Assembly: GCA_012934845.2 (NCBI GenBank)
Contig: WNNJ02002654.1
Span: 116,126 to 180,125 of the forward strand
Origin: Pomphorhynchus laevis
Lineage: Eukaryota; Acanthocephala; Palaeacanthocephala; Echinorhynchida; Pomphorhynchidae
Direction of reading: 5' to 3'
DNA: 64,000 nucleotides
Shown here: in pieces, positions 53,529 to 64,000 of the stretch
How the letters are laid out: each line of letters starts with the position of its first letter
Position numbering within the stretch: the first letter of the stretch is position 1
The notes under the pieces: generated by a model
Database searches by the model: none
Told to the model about the DNA's origin: nothing
The model's input: only the letters and a program-made list of their open reading frames with translations
Made by a program: the position numbers and the translations under genes

Positions 53529-54835
53529 TGCTTCTGCCAATTATTCAATATCGTATGCAGTAGAAGTGTCAGAGTCAGAGTGCCTAGACAAATTAAAACA
53601 TTTAGATGATCAACTAGGAGACAAGTCACCCCCAGTAGCATGCAGTTGGTTAATACCTACTCACACTGTAACTTACGAGATAAGGTTGAAAAAAACACAC
53701 CTTGGCATATGACCCTTATACAGACGCTATAAAAGGAAAGGACTTTGAGATAACTGGCTGTGCAAATATGTCCTGTTATACATCGGATCCCAAGTTGATA
53801 ATACTCCGTCCAAACAAGAAAGTCCATCCCTGTCACAAAACAGAAACGAAAGATATCAAATATTATGACAGAGGTATATCCGACAGGAACGGAAATGAAT
53901 ATTATTTCAGAGAATCTTGTTTGATTAAGATGTGCGGGAAAAACTCTATCCCATTGCTATACGGAGGTGTAATTATTGTGAAGAATGACGACATCAAGAT
54001 CTGGAAATGGCTGCCATGCTCTGATCCGAAGACAATATTGCAAAGCGAGTCTATTCAAGAAGAAAGTAAATCTTTGGAGGATAGCTTATTTTTAACCAAT
54101 TGCTTACTACATAGAAGGATCTTGATGATGAGACCCAATACAGAAATCCAAAAGAGTCTTAGCTGGATCGTCCACCCAGCTCACTTTGGTTGGGGGCCTG
54201 TTTTTAGATCTACTCATAATGGATCTTTATTAAGGGCATTCGGTATGTATGAATCTGCTCATATCCTAATGACGAACAAAAGTATTATAGGATTCGAAGC
54301 AGAGATTTTTGAAGGAATGTACCAAGTGTATTTTTTAGACCTGTGTACGGGGGAGACGTCTGTTTTTTTTGAGGACCTATTAGAAAGGACTCCCAGTGAG
54401 TCAATGGACATGTGTACTATCAATGGGATCACCTTCATCAAATCGAGGCCCCAAATACAAATCCCTCCTTCTCTGATACTCTTAGCAAATCTCCCCTTAG
54501 CGAGGAACATTCCTCATGAAGAGTTAGACCATCCTTTGGAGGATATCAATGAATTAGATTGGACTGAAAACCCTAAGATTTCGTTCGAAGAATTGGCAAC
54601 GCCTCCTTTTTCAAGAAAATGAAGGATTTCTTTAAAACCAAAAAAGACATTCTTATATTAACCTTTTTGTTGCTATTCCTTTTGTTGTCTTCAATATATT
54701 GTTTTGTTAAATTTTTACCAAAAGCAATTTTTACTCTGTTGATTTCCAGTTTTTCTAGAAGAAATACTTTAAGAGATAGAAACGATTTAATAGACCCTAG
54801 ACTATTGAGTCTATGGGAACCATAATTTTTGAACC
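53529..54835 (+). mobile_element. Envelope-glycoprotein fossil (rhabdo/chuvirus-like G)
   Basis: Parts: an N-terminal region with CSWLIPTHTVTYEIR (about 53630-53675), a main open piece (53702-54622) with ITGCANMSCYTS, YYFRESCLIKMCGKNSIPLL and a downstream GG that fit the Cys spacing of rhabdovirus/chuvirus-type class III fusion glycoproteins, and an overlapping second piece (54619-54825) with a long hydrophobic segment (ILILTFLLLFLLLSSIY), a likely membrane anchor, and a basic tail. About two or three breaks. Such genes occur in negative-strand RNA viruses and as env genes captured by LTR elements. No nucleoprotein or polymerase gene is adjacent. Confidence 0.6.
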
Positions 54836-54904
54836 TCCAATTTTTAATCTACCTCCCCACTCTCCCATCTTCTAGTCTCCGTACTTCACTTTCTGACCAT
54901 CTGG

Positions 54905-56320
54905 CAAAGAAAACAAACTAGATGTGTACAACTTTAGCATTAACACAAACTTACACAGATAGATGTATCTGCATTGAAGTGCCCGCTTAGTATACATTGT
55001 TCATTTCAAAATGCAAAAACATGCTGAACGTCGTCCAGACAAGAACGACAAAGATCTTCGACATCTGATTGAAAGACTTTGTACCAACAAGCAAACAGAA
55101 AAATAGATAAGACAAACATAATCTACAATTCTTCTTTTTCACTTAGCCAATGCCCTGTATATTTTCTTTTTAGATCTCAATTGTTACAAATGTGAGATCT
55201 TTCAAATCTCACATTTGTATTATTGGGAAGTAATAATATAAATCATAAAATGATAACTGCTCGCACAATTTGTCTTTCGAGTTTGGTAATAGCACATTAA
55301 TCAACGCGCAAGTAATACATAATAATCGGTCATTTTTATAAAGTTTCTATTTCCTCGTAAACAATTCAAACACAACTCAGCGATTTCAAATATTAAACAT
55401 TTTGTTTAACAAAAATGTTTTGTCTTTTAATATTCGATAAAATAATAAGAGATAATAAACGAAAACAAATTTTATGTGTTCAACATTACATTTAACAAAA
55501 ATTAGCAATGGTGGATTATTTGCATAGAAAAACAGTGTCTGCTTAGTATACATTGTGCATTTTAGAATTCAAAAAATGCTGAATGCCGCCCGGACATGTT
55601 TTCATCAAATTAGTTAATTCGTAAATTCTCAGCTTATTTTAGAATTCAAAATTAAAATATCAACTCTTACAACAAGTTAAAACTAGGTTAAACGTTTTGT
55701 TATTGAATATCGCGTGTCGATAATTGCACTCTCGAAAATCTACAATTGTCCTTTACGGATTTCGCTGTGTATTGTTAAAATGTTTGGATTATTTATATTA
55801 TATAGAGGGAAAAATAGTGTTCACTCAATTTTCAAAATGTCACAATGTTTTGTATATTTTTTTAAATCACCACTTTTATATTAGTCAGTAATAATATAAA
55901 TCATCAAGTGATGCTTTGTCTATCGAGTTTTGTAAAAGTCTTTCGCGTTTAGTGACAATTTGTCTGTCGAGTTTAGTAAAAGCGCATTATTCAATGCGCA
56001 ATAACGGATGATAATTTTAAATTTTGTATTTTTATGTTAAATAAATACATTCATAACAGCAGTCATTCAAAAATGTTACAAAGCCCATTAAAATTCTTAT
56101 AAACGTGTGTGTTGTTGAAGTGTTTTGCTTATTTATATTATATAGACGACAATAGAAAACATGGTGTTCACTCAAATTTCAATGCGTATATTAAAATGTG
56201 ATCATTGATAGAACGTTGTCGATATTTAATTTTATATATTTTGAGTTTGACTTCAATGAGTATAACAGAATAATTCACGCTGTATAATCTTATTCTCCGC
56301 TGAGAAATTCATAAAATCAA
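54905..56320. repeat. R3 repeat, right of the glycoprotein fossil
   Basis: Block X at 54918-55020 with the start of the small R3 ORF at 55010, a perfect 13-bp-arm hairpin at 55186-55218, then a second X (55475-55575), Y (55575-55710), a partial W (55775-55850) and a full W (56105-56320). It is in the same orientation as the left copy and at least 80 percent similar by eye over W. Confidence 0.85.
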
Positions 56321-56639
56321 TGATTCGTTAATTATTATTAATTCGTTAATATACGAATTAAATTTTTTATTAAAGGAATAGATTTATTCCTCGAATTTTT
56401 ATGATTGCTATTTTTGTTTAATCGATTGGGGATAAAAAAGATACAAATAGGAGATCACATTCTCTGAAAAAGTCATCCATAATAGTATTTAGATTATTCT
56501 GTTAAAAGTGGCAGTGAAAATAAAATCCATATTTACTTGGCGATAGAAAAATCAAATTAAGACTGGCACTACATATCTGTCGTTCTGATATAAGAAACGT
56601 TTTTTATTGGTTTGCAAAACTTTTATAAGATTAACCAAA

Positions 56640-57190
56640 AAGGAAACAATATTTTTATTGTTAGATATTTACATTTATCAAATATTTTAAATTAACAATT
56701 GAACAAAAAAGAGATCACATTATTGAAGAAAGTTACACATTACAGTATTTAGGTTACTTACTGAGCACATGGGCTCGCATGCTACATTATTTTGGTGCCT
56801 AGCGAATACATTTTGGAAGTTTACTAAAAGTCTAGTTACCCGAAATTATGTAGCTACAGGGCCACACTGATAATACCGCCTTGTATAGATTACGTTAATT
56901 AATATTATTTTTTCAATTACGTTAATATATGTTTTATATACTAATTAATTTTTTTATTCAAAGAATAGATTTATACAGTTACAAGCATTTTATGATTGAT
57001 ATTTTCGGATCATCAGTTGGGGTGTGAATTTATAATTCAACAAGATTAATCAAAAAGGAAACAATATTTTTATTGTTAGATATTTACATTTATCAAATAT
57101 TTTAAATTAACAAATGAACAAAAAAGAGATCACATTATTGAAGAAAGTTACACATTACAGTATTTATATTATATACTGAGATGTTTGCAT
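56640..57190. repeat. Direct repeat of about 125 bp, two copies
   Basis: 56645-56762 and 57055-57175 share the block CAATATTTTTATTGTTAGAT through CACATTACAGTATTTA with very few differences, 413 bp apart. A shorter related piece (agtatttagattatatactga) follows near 57225. No reading frame; 56321-56640 and 57191-57311 show no gene. Confidence 0.85.
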
Positions 57191-57311
57191 GCTACATTAT
57201 TTTAGTTCATACATAAGGAAGTGAACGATAGTATTTAGATTATATACTGAGATATGTGTTTGCATGCTAGATTATTTTAGTAAATGGATGAAAGAATGAG
57301 CGATATAACAC

Positions 57312-58565
57312 ATGCTGTCCTGTGAAGCAATCTTTCAAATTCCGTGTTTCCGATGTAAGGCTGAACAACATATGGAGGTAATGAGTGACAATCCCGTAAA
57401 AGTAGATAAAAGCATTTGGGTAACAATCTTCACCTCACTGACCGGGACGACATTTGAGTCCATATATGAAGGATTAGAGAAAATAGCTGAGGATAATAGA
57501 GCATTTCTCACTTCAATGGCCATCTGCGGTGCTGTCGGCGGTGGGAAGGTGATGAGGACAATGGCTTCCCAAGCTAGTAGACTATCAAGGGTCTGCGCAG
57601 GGACGGCGTTTGTGAAAGGTTCCTTTGGAGAGTTGAATTATACAGCAATAACACTATTAGACCATATACTCTGCAGAGAAGAGGTCAGACCTGACTTCAC
57701 AGACAGATTTGAAGTAAAATACGGAGCTAGAAGCATTTGGGAAATGGATGACTCTAATGAAACTCCTGACCGAAAGATTAAAAGAGAGTTTGCAACAAAG
57801 TTTGTGTATAATAATAAAGTTGCAAGGGATATTGCCAAACTGCCCTCCAACTGCGGGTTATCACAACCAGCATGTCTGGCACCAGCTCTGGCGATGCTGG
57901 TGCAAGCATCGCCGGAGCAGGAAGGAAGACAGCAGAAATTTTTTCTCAATACTCATTCAGCAACGGAACGATCTAACTCGAATATTTCTGTCTACAGAAC
58001 ATTATCGGAAGCCATGTTACCTGAACAGCAGCAGATGCTAGAACAGATAGTGCGTGCGATCGCTCGGTTAAAGCGTAATGTTCACGACCTTCAATCAAGC
58101 AAGGTCCAGACGACTCCAGATGTGACAATGACTCCTGTACTTGAGAACAATTTCACTAAAGAAGACACTGCGGAGCTCATCACAAGAGTCGAAGCTGCTC
58201 TCAATAACCCTAGATCGAAGGCAAGAGATACACATGAGCTATCGGCATATTTCGGCATGATGAAAGCTATGACGTAAGAAGAGCTGGAATACAATGTGGC
58301 AAAAGAATGGTACCAGTTGTTCTTCCGTAGTGTGGTAACAATCTTCATGGCGGTTACCCATGGATGGCAAGCAGTGGCACACCAGTTAACTCGTGTGACT
58401 GGGGGTCGATGCGGACTTTGCCAGACGTATCGGCCTGGATCTTAATCGGCCTCATATACAGCTTCAGCCTTACACACAACATGCTTACTCTTCTAGGGAT
58501 CAAATAGCGGTAAGAACGCAAAACAATGGAAAGCCACAATCCTCTAGGAAGAAAGGACGGAAATA
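57312..58565 (+). mobile_element. Gag-like fossil of the HIDD-box retroelement
   Basis: An open 321-codon piece (57312-58277) plus a further part to about 58560 that matches 51840-52190. No zinc knuckle and no domain I recognise. Features: a Gly-rich run CGAVGGGKVMRTMASQASRL, an Ala/Pro region, a Gln-rich helical stretch (LPEQQQMLEQIVRAIARLKR) that may form a coiled coil, and a basic C-terminal tail. It is assigned to the retroelement only because its end is followed by the same leader as the pol copies. Only about two breaks. It could alternatively be a virus nucleoprotein. Confidence 0.5.
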
Positions 58566-58700
58566 GAGGTCAGCCTTGATTTGTGTTGTAAATATAAAAA
58601 AAAATATTTTCTTTTTTTCTACCTCTTAGTAAGCGGTTTTGTTTTTATGTTTTGGATCTACTAGTTAAAGAGGAAGGGGTAGAGGTAATATCTGAGGAAA
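58566..58700 (+). other. Leader-like region after the gag-like fossil
   Basis: AT/T-rich sequence after the gag-like tail resembling 52200-52290 (TATAAAAA...TTTCTTTT...TAGTAAGCGG-like). The pol part does not follow. 58701-58985 shows no gene. Confidence 0.4.
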
Positions 58701-58985
58701 CGGCGCTCAAGTGAGATTGGGTTAAATGATCAACCTGCACTTTAAATAGGTGTACGCCCTCAGATAATACCTTTATCCCAAGTGTAATCATCAAACAAAC
58801 TGGTATGGGTCTTATTTGAACAAGTTGTTTACTCCCTATAGGTTTTGTTTTGGTGGTTACATTTATCCTCTCTTAGCTATAGATAACAGAAGGCTTCTAC
58901 TCAATAGATACAACTGAAATATGTTTTCTATAAAGAGTATATATAAGTCTTCTAGTGATACGGTACTATACAGTACATGTCACAT

Positions 58986-59196
58986 ATGATTACTTTTTAT
59001 TAAAAAAAGTAATCATTTTATTATACATATGATTACATTTTCATAATGAATATCTATCTCTCTTTTCTGGGCAAGTAGAACATACTTCCCTGAAATATGT
59101 TTAAATTCCTGGTTACATAACCTTCCAGTGATTATATGTTTATAATTAAAAAAGATCAAAGATCTTTTTTATAGTAAAAAAGATCAAAGATCTTTT
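58986..59196. repeat. Hairpin cluster
   Basis: ATGATTACTTTTT at 58986-58998 with its complement at 59004-59016. Then the palindrome AAAAAAGATC-AAA-GATCTTTTTT at 59148-59170, directly followed by a second copy at about 59175-59196. No gene. Confidence 0.85.
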
Positions 59197-59291
59197 TCTG
59201 TTTTTGTTATATTGTCAAAACAACATTTGAAGTATAACTCTTGATAAGCAGTTAAAAATTATCATAACTCTATCAACTGTCTTCTACTATC

Positions 59292-59665
59292 TTGCACAGA
59301 AGCACAGCTTACTTCCCACACGTAATCACGTGTCTAAGCGTTCACCAATGCTCCAGCACCCACAGGTTATTCACTATCAAAGAGCTCGACAAACCCTTTC
59401 TTGGTGAATATTTGAAATTACAATTGATATATACAAATGACCGACATATCCACAATGATATCGTTTCCAACCTTCCGTTTCCTGATAATTCTCGTCCTTT
59501 TTACTGTTCCTTGCTTTTTAGTAATTCCCTTATTTTACATATTCCAAACTACTCTACCTCTTTTGGCTTCCGCTCCTCCATTGTGACTGGTCCTGTCTCG
59601 TGGAATCATCTTATCATTCATATCCGCCAATCCACATCAATGACGTACATATGATGTACGTCATT
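59292..59665 (+). pseudogene. Possible LINE ORF2 C-terminal scrap
   Basis: Open 120-codon piece; its end, YSTSFGFRSSIVTGPVSWNH followed by LIIHIRQSTSMT, resembles the far C-terminus of jockey/CR1-like LINE proteins (FG.RSF...GP..WNSLP...R...S...F). The rest is not recognisable. A palindromic run (GATGTACGTCATTGATGTAC and neighbours) follows at 59640-59690. Confidence 0.35.
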
Positions 59666-59699
59666 GATGTACGTCATCAATGATGTACATTGATAGTAC

Positions 59700-60410
59700 A
59701 TATATGAACAATATGTGAACAATTCTTTTCGATGATGAAATTTAATAAAACAACCAATCCGACAAGAATAACTGACGAGCACCTAGAAAACAACCTGAGG
59801 TTGTGTTTGAGCAATATAGATATTAATATTGATGACCTCGTTGCTCAAGTACAAAATAAATATTCGTATTAATTCTTTTTTTGATAAATATACTTTAAAA
59901 TTTATGCTGTGCTTAAGAATATTGGAATTTATTTTTAATTAAAACTTGTAGTCATTAAAGATGATACTATGTTTCGGTAAAATACGTTAATTTATAAATT
60001 TTTAAGGCCCATCAAGTAGCTCGATGATAGAAATATGGCCCTTGGAATGTCCAAACTTGCCCATCCCTGATACATAGCATCTAGGGCTCTTTGAATGCGC
60101 GTTAATCCAAAGTAAATATAATCGGCGCCTAGTATCCAACATTATGAAACGCAATCTTGCAAAGAATACCATGAAAACAAAACGAGGTAAAACTAATTGA
60201 AATTGTACATTAGTAACGATTGATTACTGTCCAGCACTGAAAGACTTTCTTCATAATGATTTAGGCCAGCTAGTAAAAAGTGTGAATGAACCAATGCAAT
60301 CGAAAATAAAACAGCCTAGTGCGTATTTTCGTTCAAAACGAACAAAAGTCTATGATCATGAGTAGCAAATTACACAAGAATTAAGAACGCTTAACACACT
60401 CAGCACAACA
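59700..60410. other. AT-rich region, no gene supported
   Basis: No recognisable gene. The last 150 bp may belong to the PLE piece that follows. Confidence 0.4.
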
Positions 60411-60419
60411 ATGTAACGA

Positions 60420-60790
60420 TAAATGCTGCAAATGCTGTGAGGATATAAATGAAAGTACAACAATAGAAAGTACAGTAACGGGATTACGGAATAATTCTAA
60501 AACAACAGCAATGTGTAAAACAAAAGGCGTTGTATATTTAGGCGAATGTCAAACCTGCCATACACAGTATGTCGGTGAAACTAAACATGGGTTAAAGTAT
60601 CGTCTTAATAAAAGACGGCACCATGTAAAAATAAGAATGAAAGCGGATGGTATTGCATCACACATTATCACCCAAGATAAATAACATAAGTTCAAATAAC
60701 AAATGATCGAGGTAGTGACGAACGACAATGATCAGAAAACCGAAGAACAAAAGTGGATTGGAAAGATGTACACATAAAAGCATCCTGACC
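60420..60790 (+). mobile_element. Penelope-like GIY-YIG fragment
   Basis: Reads CNDKCCKCCEDINEST (a Cys-rich linker), then GVVYLGECQTCHTQYVGETK at about 60529-60588 and YRLNKRRHHVKIRMKADGIA. This is the nuclease at the C-terminus of a canonical PLE, with one stop near 60682 and the final EEQKWIGK-like block near 60745. The RT part of a second copy follows on the same strand, as expected if PLE copies lie in partial tandem. Confidence 0.7.
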
Positions 60791-60919
60791 TAAATAATGA
60801 CAAGAATATTTATACGTGGTAAAAAGGATTTATTAAAAGGATTTATTGAAGGCCTCATTTATTTTAATGTACGATGTGGATGTCAACTGTCGTTGTGTCT
60901 CATTATCGTGATCTAATAT

Positions 60920-62720
60920 AGACCACACAACAGTTTTTCCGCCCCTATCCGCTGCAACTGTGGTCAGCAACCGTGGTACTGCCAGTGAAAAATTAGCGAA
61001 GTATCTGCACAAACAACTACATCCCATTTTGCAAATAACACCCTCTTATATAGGAAGTAAAGACATCACAAACAACTACATGTAATCAGCCACTGTGGTA
61101 CTGTCAGTGAAAAATTAGCGAAGTATCTGCACAAACAACTACATCCCATTTTGCAAAAAAACACCTTCTTATATAGGAAGTACAGATGATTTTCTACAAC
61201 ATATTGAAGAAATTAAAGGAGGAATTTATGATGGTTCCATTATTGTTACACTTGATATAGTCCTTGTACACAAGCTGTACATGTGGCATTTTAGGTGTCG
61301 CTACACAACTGGCGAAACACGGTATTGAACCTGATAATGTTTTGAAAATTTGTAAGCTGATATCTGGTGTTCTCAATACTAGCATATTTCAGTTCAATGG
61401 CAAATTGCATAAATAGACTCGAGGAACGGCGATGTGCAGCCCAGTAGCCCCAGCATATGCGGGCTTATACGTTGCACACATTGAGGAAACGTTCTTCGCG
61501 ACACATGAATTTTTGCCAACTACATGGATTCGATACGTAGACGATATATTCTGCGTATGGAATCACGGGCGAACTGATCAGGATAGATTCATTGAGAACC
61601 TAAATTCCTTCTACAAATTGAAATTCTCACTTTCCAGTGAAACGGTGGATGCATTGCATTCCTAGATGTAGAAATGTATAAAGACACGCGCCGAATACTG
61701 CAGACAAGGTTGTATAGAAAATTTGATGGCAGCAGGTCTCTCATACACGCGAGCAGCGCGTATGCTTCAAAAACAAAAAAAATCCTGATTCGCAATGAAC
61801 AAATGCGAACCAAGAAGATATGTCCCACGGATAAGCAATTCACCATAAATTTATCGAAAATGGTGCAGGAATTCTTAGACAGGGGATACTCTACACGACT
61901 AGTATCTAGGTATCTAAGAGAAGTCTCAAGAATGCGCAGAGTAGAGCTTCTACGCGGAAAAGAGGATGTCGAAGACGGTAATAGTAACTTATTCTGTGCA
62001 ATTACTTTCCACATGGCTACATCAAATCAACTTAAGGATTTATTAAAGGCAATGTTGAAGCTTACTCCAGCTCAGCGCGAACATATTAGAATACTATGCA
62101 TAGGTTTTCGTGGAGCCGCAACAATACGTGACATAATAGCAGATACGAGAAAAATGTCTAGCGTGAGTGGCAGTTGGAGTCAAGCTTGCAGAAGACCAAG
62201 ATGCAAATACTGCGACTAATTGAACGACACCTCGCTATTCAAAAGCTCACTGATCGGATCAACATACAAGGTTAAGGGAAACCTAACCTGTTCGACCAAA
62301 GGATCTGTCTACTTGCATGAATGCTTAGACTGCTCGGTTCAATACGTCGGTCAAACAGGGTCGTATTTCAATATCCGGACGAATAACAGGAGGGCATATA
62401 TAGCAGCTGGACGTCTAAACAAGGATGGTGCGGTCAATCATATGCTGGACTATCTTAATCATCGCATGACAATGACACTGCTCACCACAAGTTCTAACGA
62501 AATAGAACGGAAACGAAAGGAACGATACTGGATTGGTGCATCGAATATGGTGCATAGAATATCCATGGTGCATAGAATATCGTTTTCATCAAGCGACATC
62601 TTTTTAACTTTACCGACGAAATCATACGTGTTTCGAACATACAATAGGTTGATTATCTTGACTCATCCAGAACTGCTGCTCAATGTACGCTACGTAGAGG
62701 CCGGCGAAAGTGGATCCTAA
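60920..62720 (+). mobile_element. Penelope-like element, RT through GIY-YIG nuclease
   Basis: The best-preserved PLE in the window. RT: SNRGTASEKLAKYLHKQLHP near 60960-61020, motif A region IIVTLDI near 61240, GTAMCSPVAPAYAGLYVAHI near 61425-61480, and the catalytic box RYVDDIFCVW at 61530-61560. A linker with a CRRPRCKYCD zinc-like motif ends at 62219. The nuclease follows: GSVYLHECLDCSVQYVGQTG at 62308-62367 and NNRRAYIAAGRLNKDGAVNH. Stops near 61416, 61663 and 62217 break the frame. The front carries a 118-bp tandem duplication (60968 and 61086). Confidence 0.8.
60968..61170. repeat. 118-bp tandem duplication inside the PLE
   Basis: GAAAAATTAGCGAAGTATCT and the following 60 bases occur at about 60988 and again at about 61105, with a few differences. 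It duplicates the RT motif SEKLAKYLHKQLHP. Confidence 0.85.
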
Positions 62721-63225
62721 AGGTGTACTCATTGCCGTGCCTATGATCTGTTTTACCATCGATTCCCATACTTAAATGTATTCGAGTTTAGAATCACAGT
62801 CAGGAGATCACATACATAGTTAATTTGCTTGGACGTCCCATTTTTCTGAGTGGTCATTTGTCGGATCGCTCTTATACCGTTTCGCGTATTTATTTAGGTG
62901 AACAAAGAGACCACATTAATAATTGTGACTCAGCAGTCCTGCATGCTATGTTTAAGTTCTTCCAAATACGTGAGGAAATGGTATGTACTCGAAATGAACG
63001 AGGCCATTGTCTTTAGTATCGGATATTACTGATCGTGTAACCATCTCGACAATTTTTCTGTAGCCGTGCCACGATTACTGATAATCGGGCGTCCTGGTAT
63101 CGGATTGATGCCATTGTGTATCTTTGACAGCATAAAAAACTTCCCTGGCTTTGGGTTTTGTACACACAGTTTGTCGCATTCCTCTTTACATGGGAAATAT
63201 GTCTTGATTGTTTCGGTCACCAGTG
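62660..63225 (-). mobile_element. Penelope-like RT fragment, opposite strand
   Basis: Read downward: open piece 63220-63026 with PGKFFMLSKIHNGINPIPGR and PIISNRGTATEKLSRWLHDQ, then further down a KQIIGTAMSTPLGSTFAG block near 62755-62700 and LYVAYIEQQFW. It is the same RT region as in the plus-strand copy, in the opposite orientation, and it meets that copy's 3' end near 62660. Frame changes separate the two parts. Confidence 0.75.
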
Positions 63226-63289
63226 CTTCGATGCGGCTGTGCTCTTCCTATGTGATCTCCAAGTATGCAGCTGAATTCAAAATAATTAA

Positions 63290-63800
63290 ATTAAGTAATA
63301 AAAATACGGACAACCGGTTAAGCCTGATGAAGAAAACTCCCAGGATCAATAACTACACAGAACATAGAAGTAAGCCTTGTGGAGACAGACGATATGCAAA
63401 CTGTTCGGATATGATCAACACGACTAAATTTTAAAGCATGGCGCCGGGCTTAACGTATAATATCCACGGGTAGTATACATGTTAATCAGTCTGCGTTATC
63501 TATGACCATTTTTGCCTAAACTTCCAATCCCAGTATATTGGTCAGACTAGCACGAAATACAGCGTAAAGGCCAACAACCGTCGTATGGATATACGCACAA
63601 AACGATTGGGATCAGACGGTGCTGTGGCTCATTTGGTCGAGAATCCGGATCATCGAATGTCTACGATTATTATCGATTTCCAATAAAATATAATTTCAAA
63701 CGCAAGCGTAGGGAAAAATACCGGATCGGTAAGTTAATGACAGATAAGTCATTAAATACTAATGACCACCGTTCAACGAACCATAAAAGCATGGTGATCG
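63290..63800 (+). mobile_element. Penelope-like GIY-YIG fragment
   Basis: Reads CGDRRYANCSDM (linker), then after a frameshift a weak nuclease start and SQYIGQTSTKYSVKANNRRM near 63530-63590, RTKRLGSDGAVAHLVE and a basic tail FKRKRREKYRIGK near 63690-63730. At least two frameshifts. It follows the opposite-strand RT fragment. 63801-64000 shows no gene. Confidence 0.65.
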
Positions 63801-64000
63801 AATAAAAATCTAAATTCTTCCGGGAGCTAGAAGGGTCACACGTCAGCTTTTTAAAATATATAGTTTCTGTAAACTTGCAAATTTTGTTAATTGTATTTTT
63901 ATTTGCCAAAATAAAACTTGCTTTTAGTTCTGGTTCCAGCAATTACTTTAAAATATTTGTTCGAGTCTTAAAATGACCCCAGAGTGCGGTTCAGCCACAA

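Noticed and set aside
53702-54622. Calling the glycoprotein an active viral gene
   Set aside because: It is broken, isolated from other viral genes and embedded in old R3 repeats, so it is treated as a fossil.
56990-57020. Minus-strand CTGATGATCCGAAAA
   Set aside because: Stem II would have at most one or two bases and there is no pairing partner for stems I or III.
57312-58277. Calling the gag-like piece a host gene
   Set aside because: Its end recurs at 51840-52190 and is followed by the same leader as the retroelement pol copies, so it belongs to a mobile or viral element.
61589-62014. Minus-strand 141-codon open frame
   Set aside because: Opposite-strand shadow of the PLE linker region between RT and nuclease.
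63325-63345. CCTGATGAAGAAAAC, hammerhead-like words
   Set aside because: No room for stem II; it lies in a PLE coding-like stretch near the nuclease end.

Overview
The window looks like a stretch of AT-rich invertebrate nuclear DNA made almost entirely of transposable elements and old virus copies. I found no intact host gene, no tRNA or rRNA and no bacterial-type operon. The metazoan assignment rests on the mix of element families: RTE- and I/jockey-like LINEs, Penelope-like elements (PLEs), Tc1/mariner transposons with TA target sites, a hAT relic, LTR-type retroelements and endogenous RNA-virus sequences. I cannot name the phylum; a nematode or an arthropod would both fit.

Layout. 1-832: minus-strand PLE relic whose GIY-YIG nuclease lies upstream of the rest of the protein, cut by a young RTE LINE (845-2696, open ORF, 12-bp target duplication). 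4491-5414: C-terminal piece of another LINE. 7078-10510: LTR-retrotransposon fossil. 11027-20030: nested block with one LINE copy, a totivirus-like fossil split by a Tc1-type transposon, and a second copy of the same LINE. 20480-23720: PLE and LINE relics and a second Tc1-type transposon. 24400-28700: repeats, a 17-bp satellite, PLE relics and a possible C2H2 zinc-finger scrap. 29330-34790: minus-strand LINE relic, PLE piece and LINE copy C. 35030-36960: R3 repeats. 37794-39905: LINE copy D. 40272-41430: four tandem copies of a virus capsid fragment. 41745-47440: two tandem-repeat families with hammerhead-ribozyme cores (R2 and R1) around a second totivirus-like fossil. 47440-52610 and 57312-58700: pieces of an unfamiliar retroelement with a HIDD-box reverse transcriptase, plus a noda-like fossil. 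52610-56320: R3 repeats on both sides of an envelope-glycoprotein fossil. 60420-63800: cluster of PLE copies.

The most interesting signals are: (1) three 303-bp tandem units at 46633-47440, each with a type III hammerhead-ribozyme fold, a retrozyme-like arrangement; (2) many short, nearly perfect inverted duplications, some exactly at deletion or insertion junctions, suggesting one recurring repair process; (3) totivirus-like fossils twice bounded by pieces of one LINE family on the same strand; (4) two Tc1-like transposons built alike, with inverted subterminal arrays of 22-bp repeats.

The genes do not form a pathway. They are layers of insertions whose order can partly be read: the viral fossil at 12555-17421 is older than the Tc1 copy inside it, and the PLE at the left edge is older than the RTE LINE. 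All family calls come from reading the sequence by eye, without database searches.
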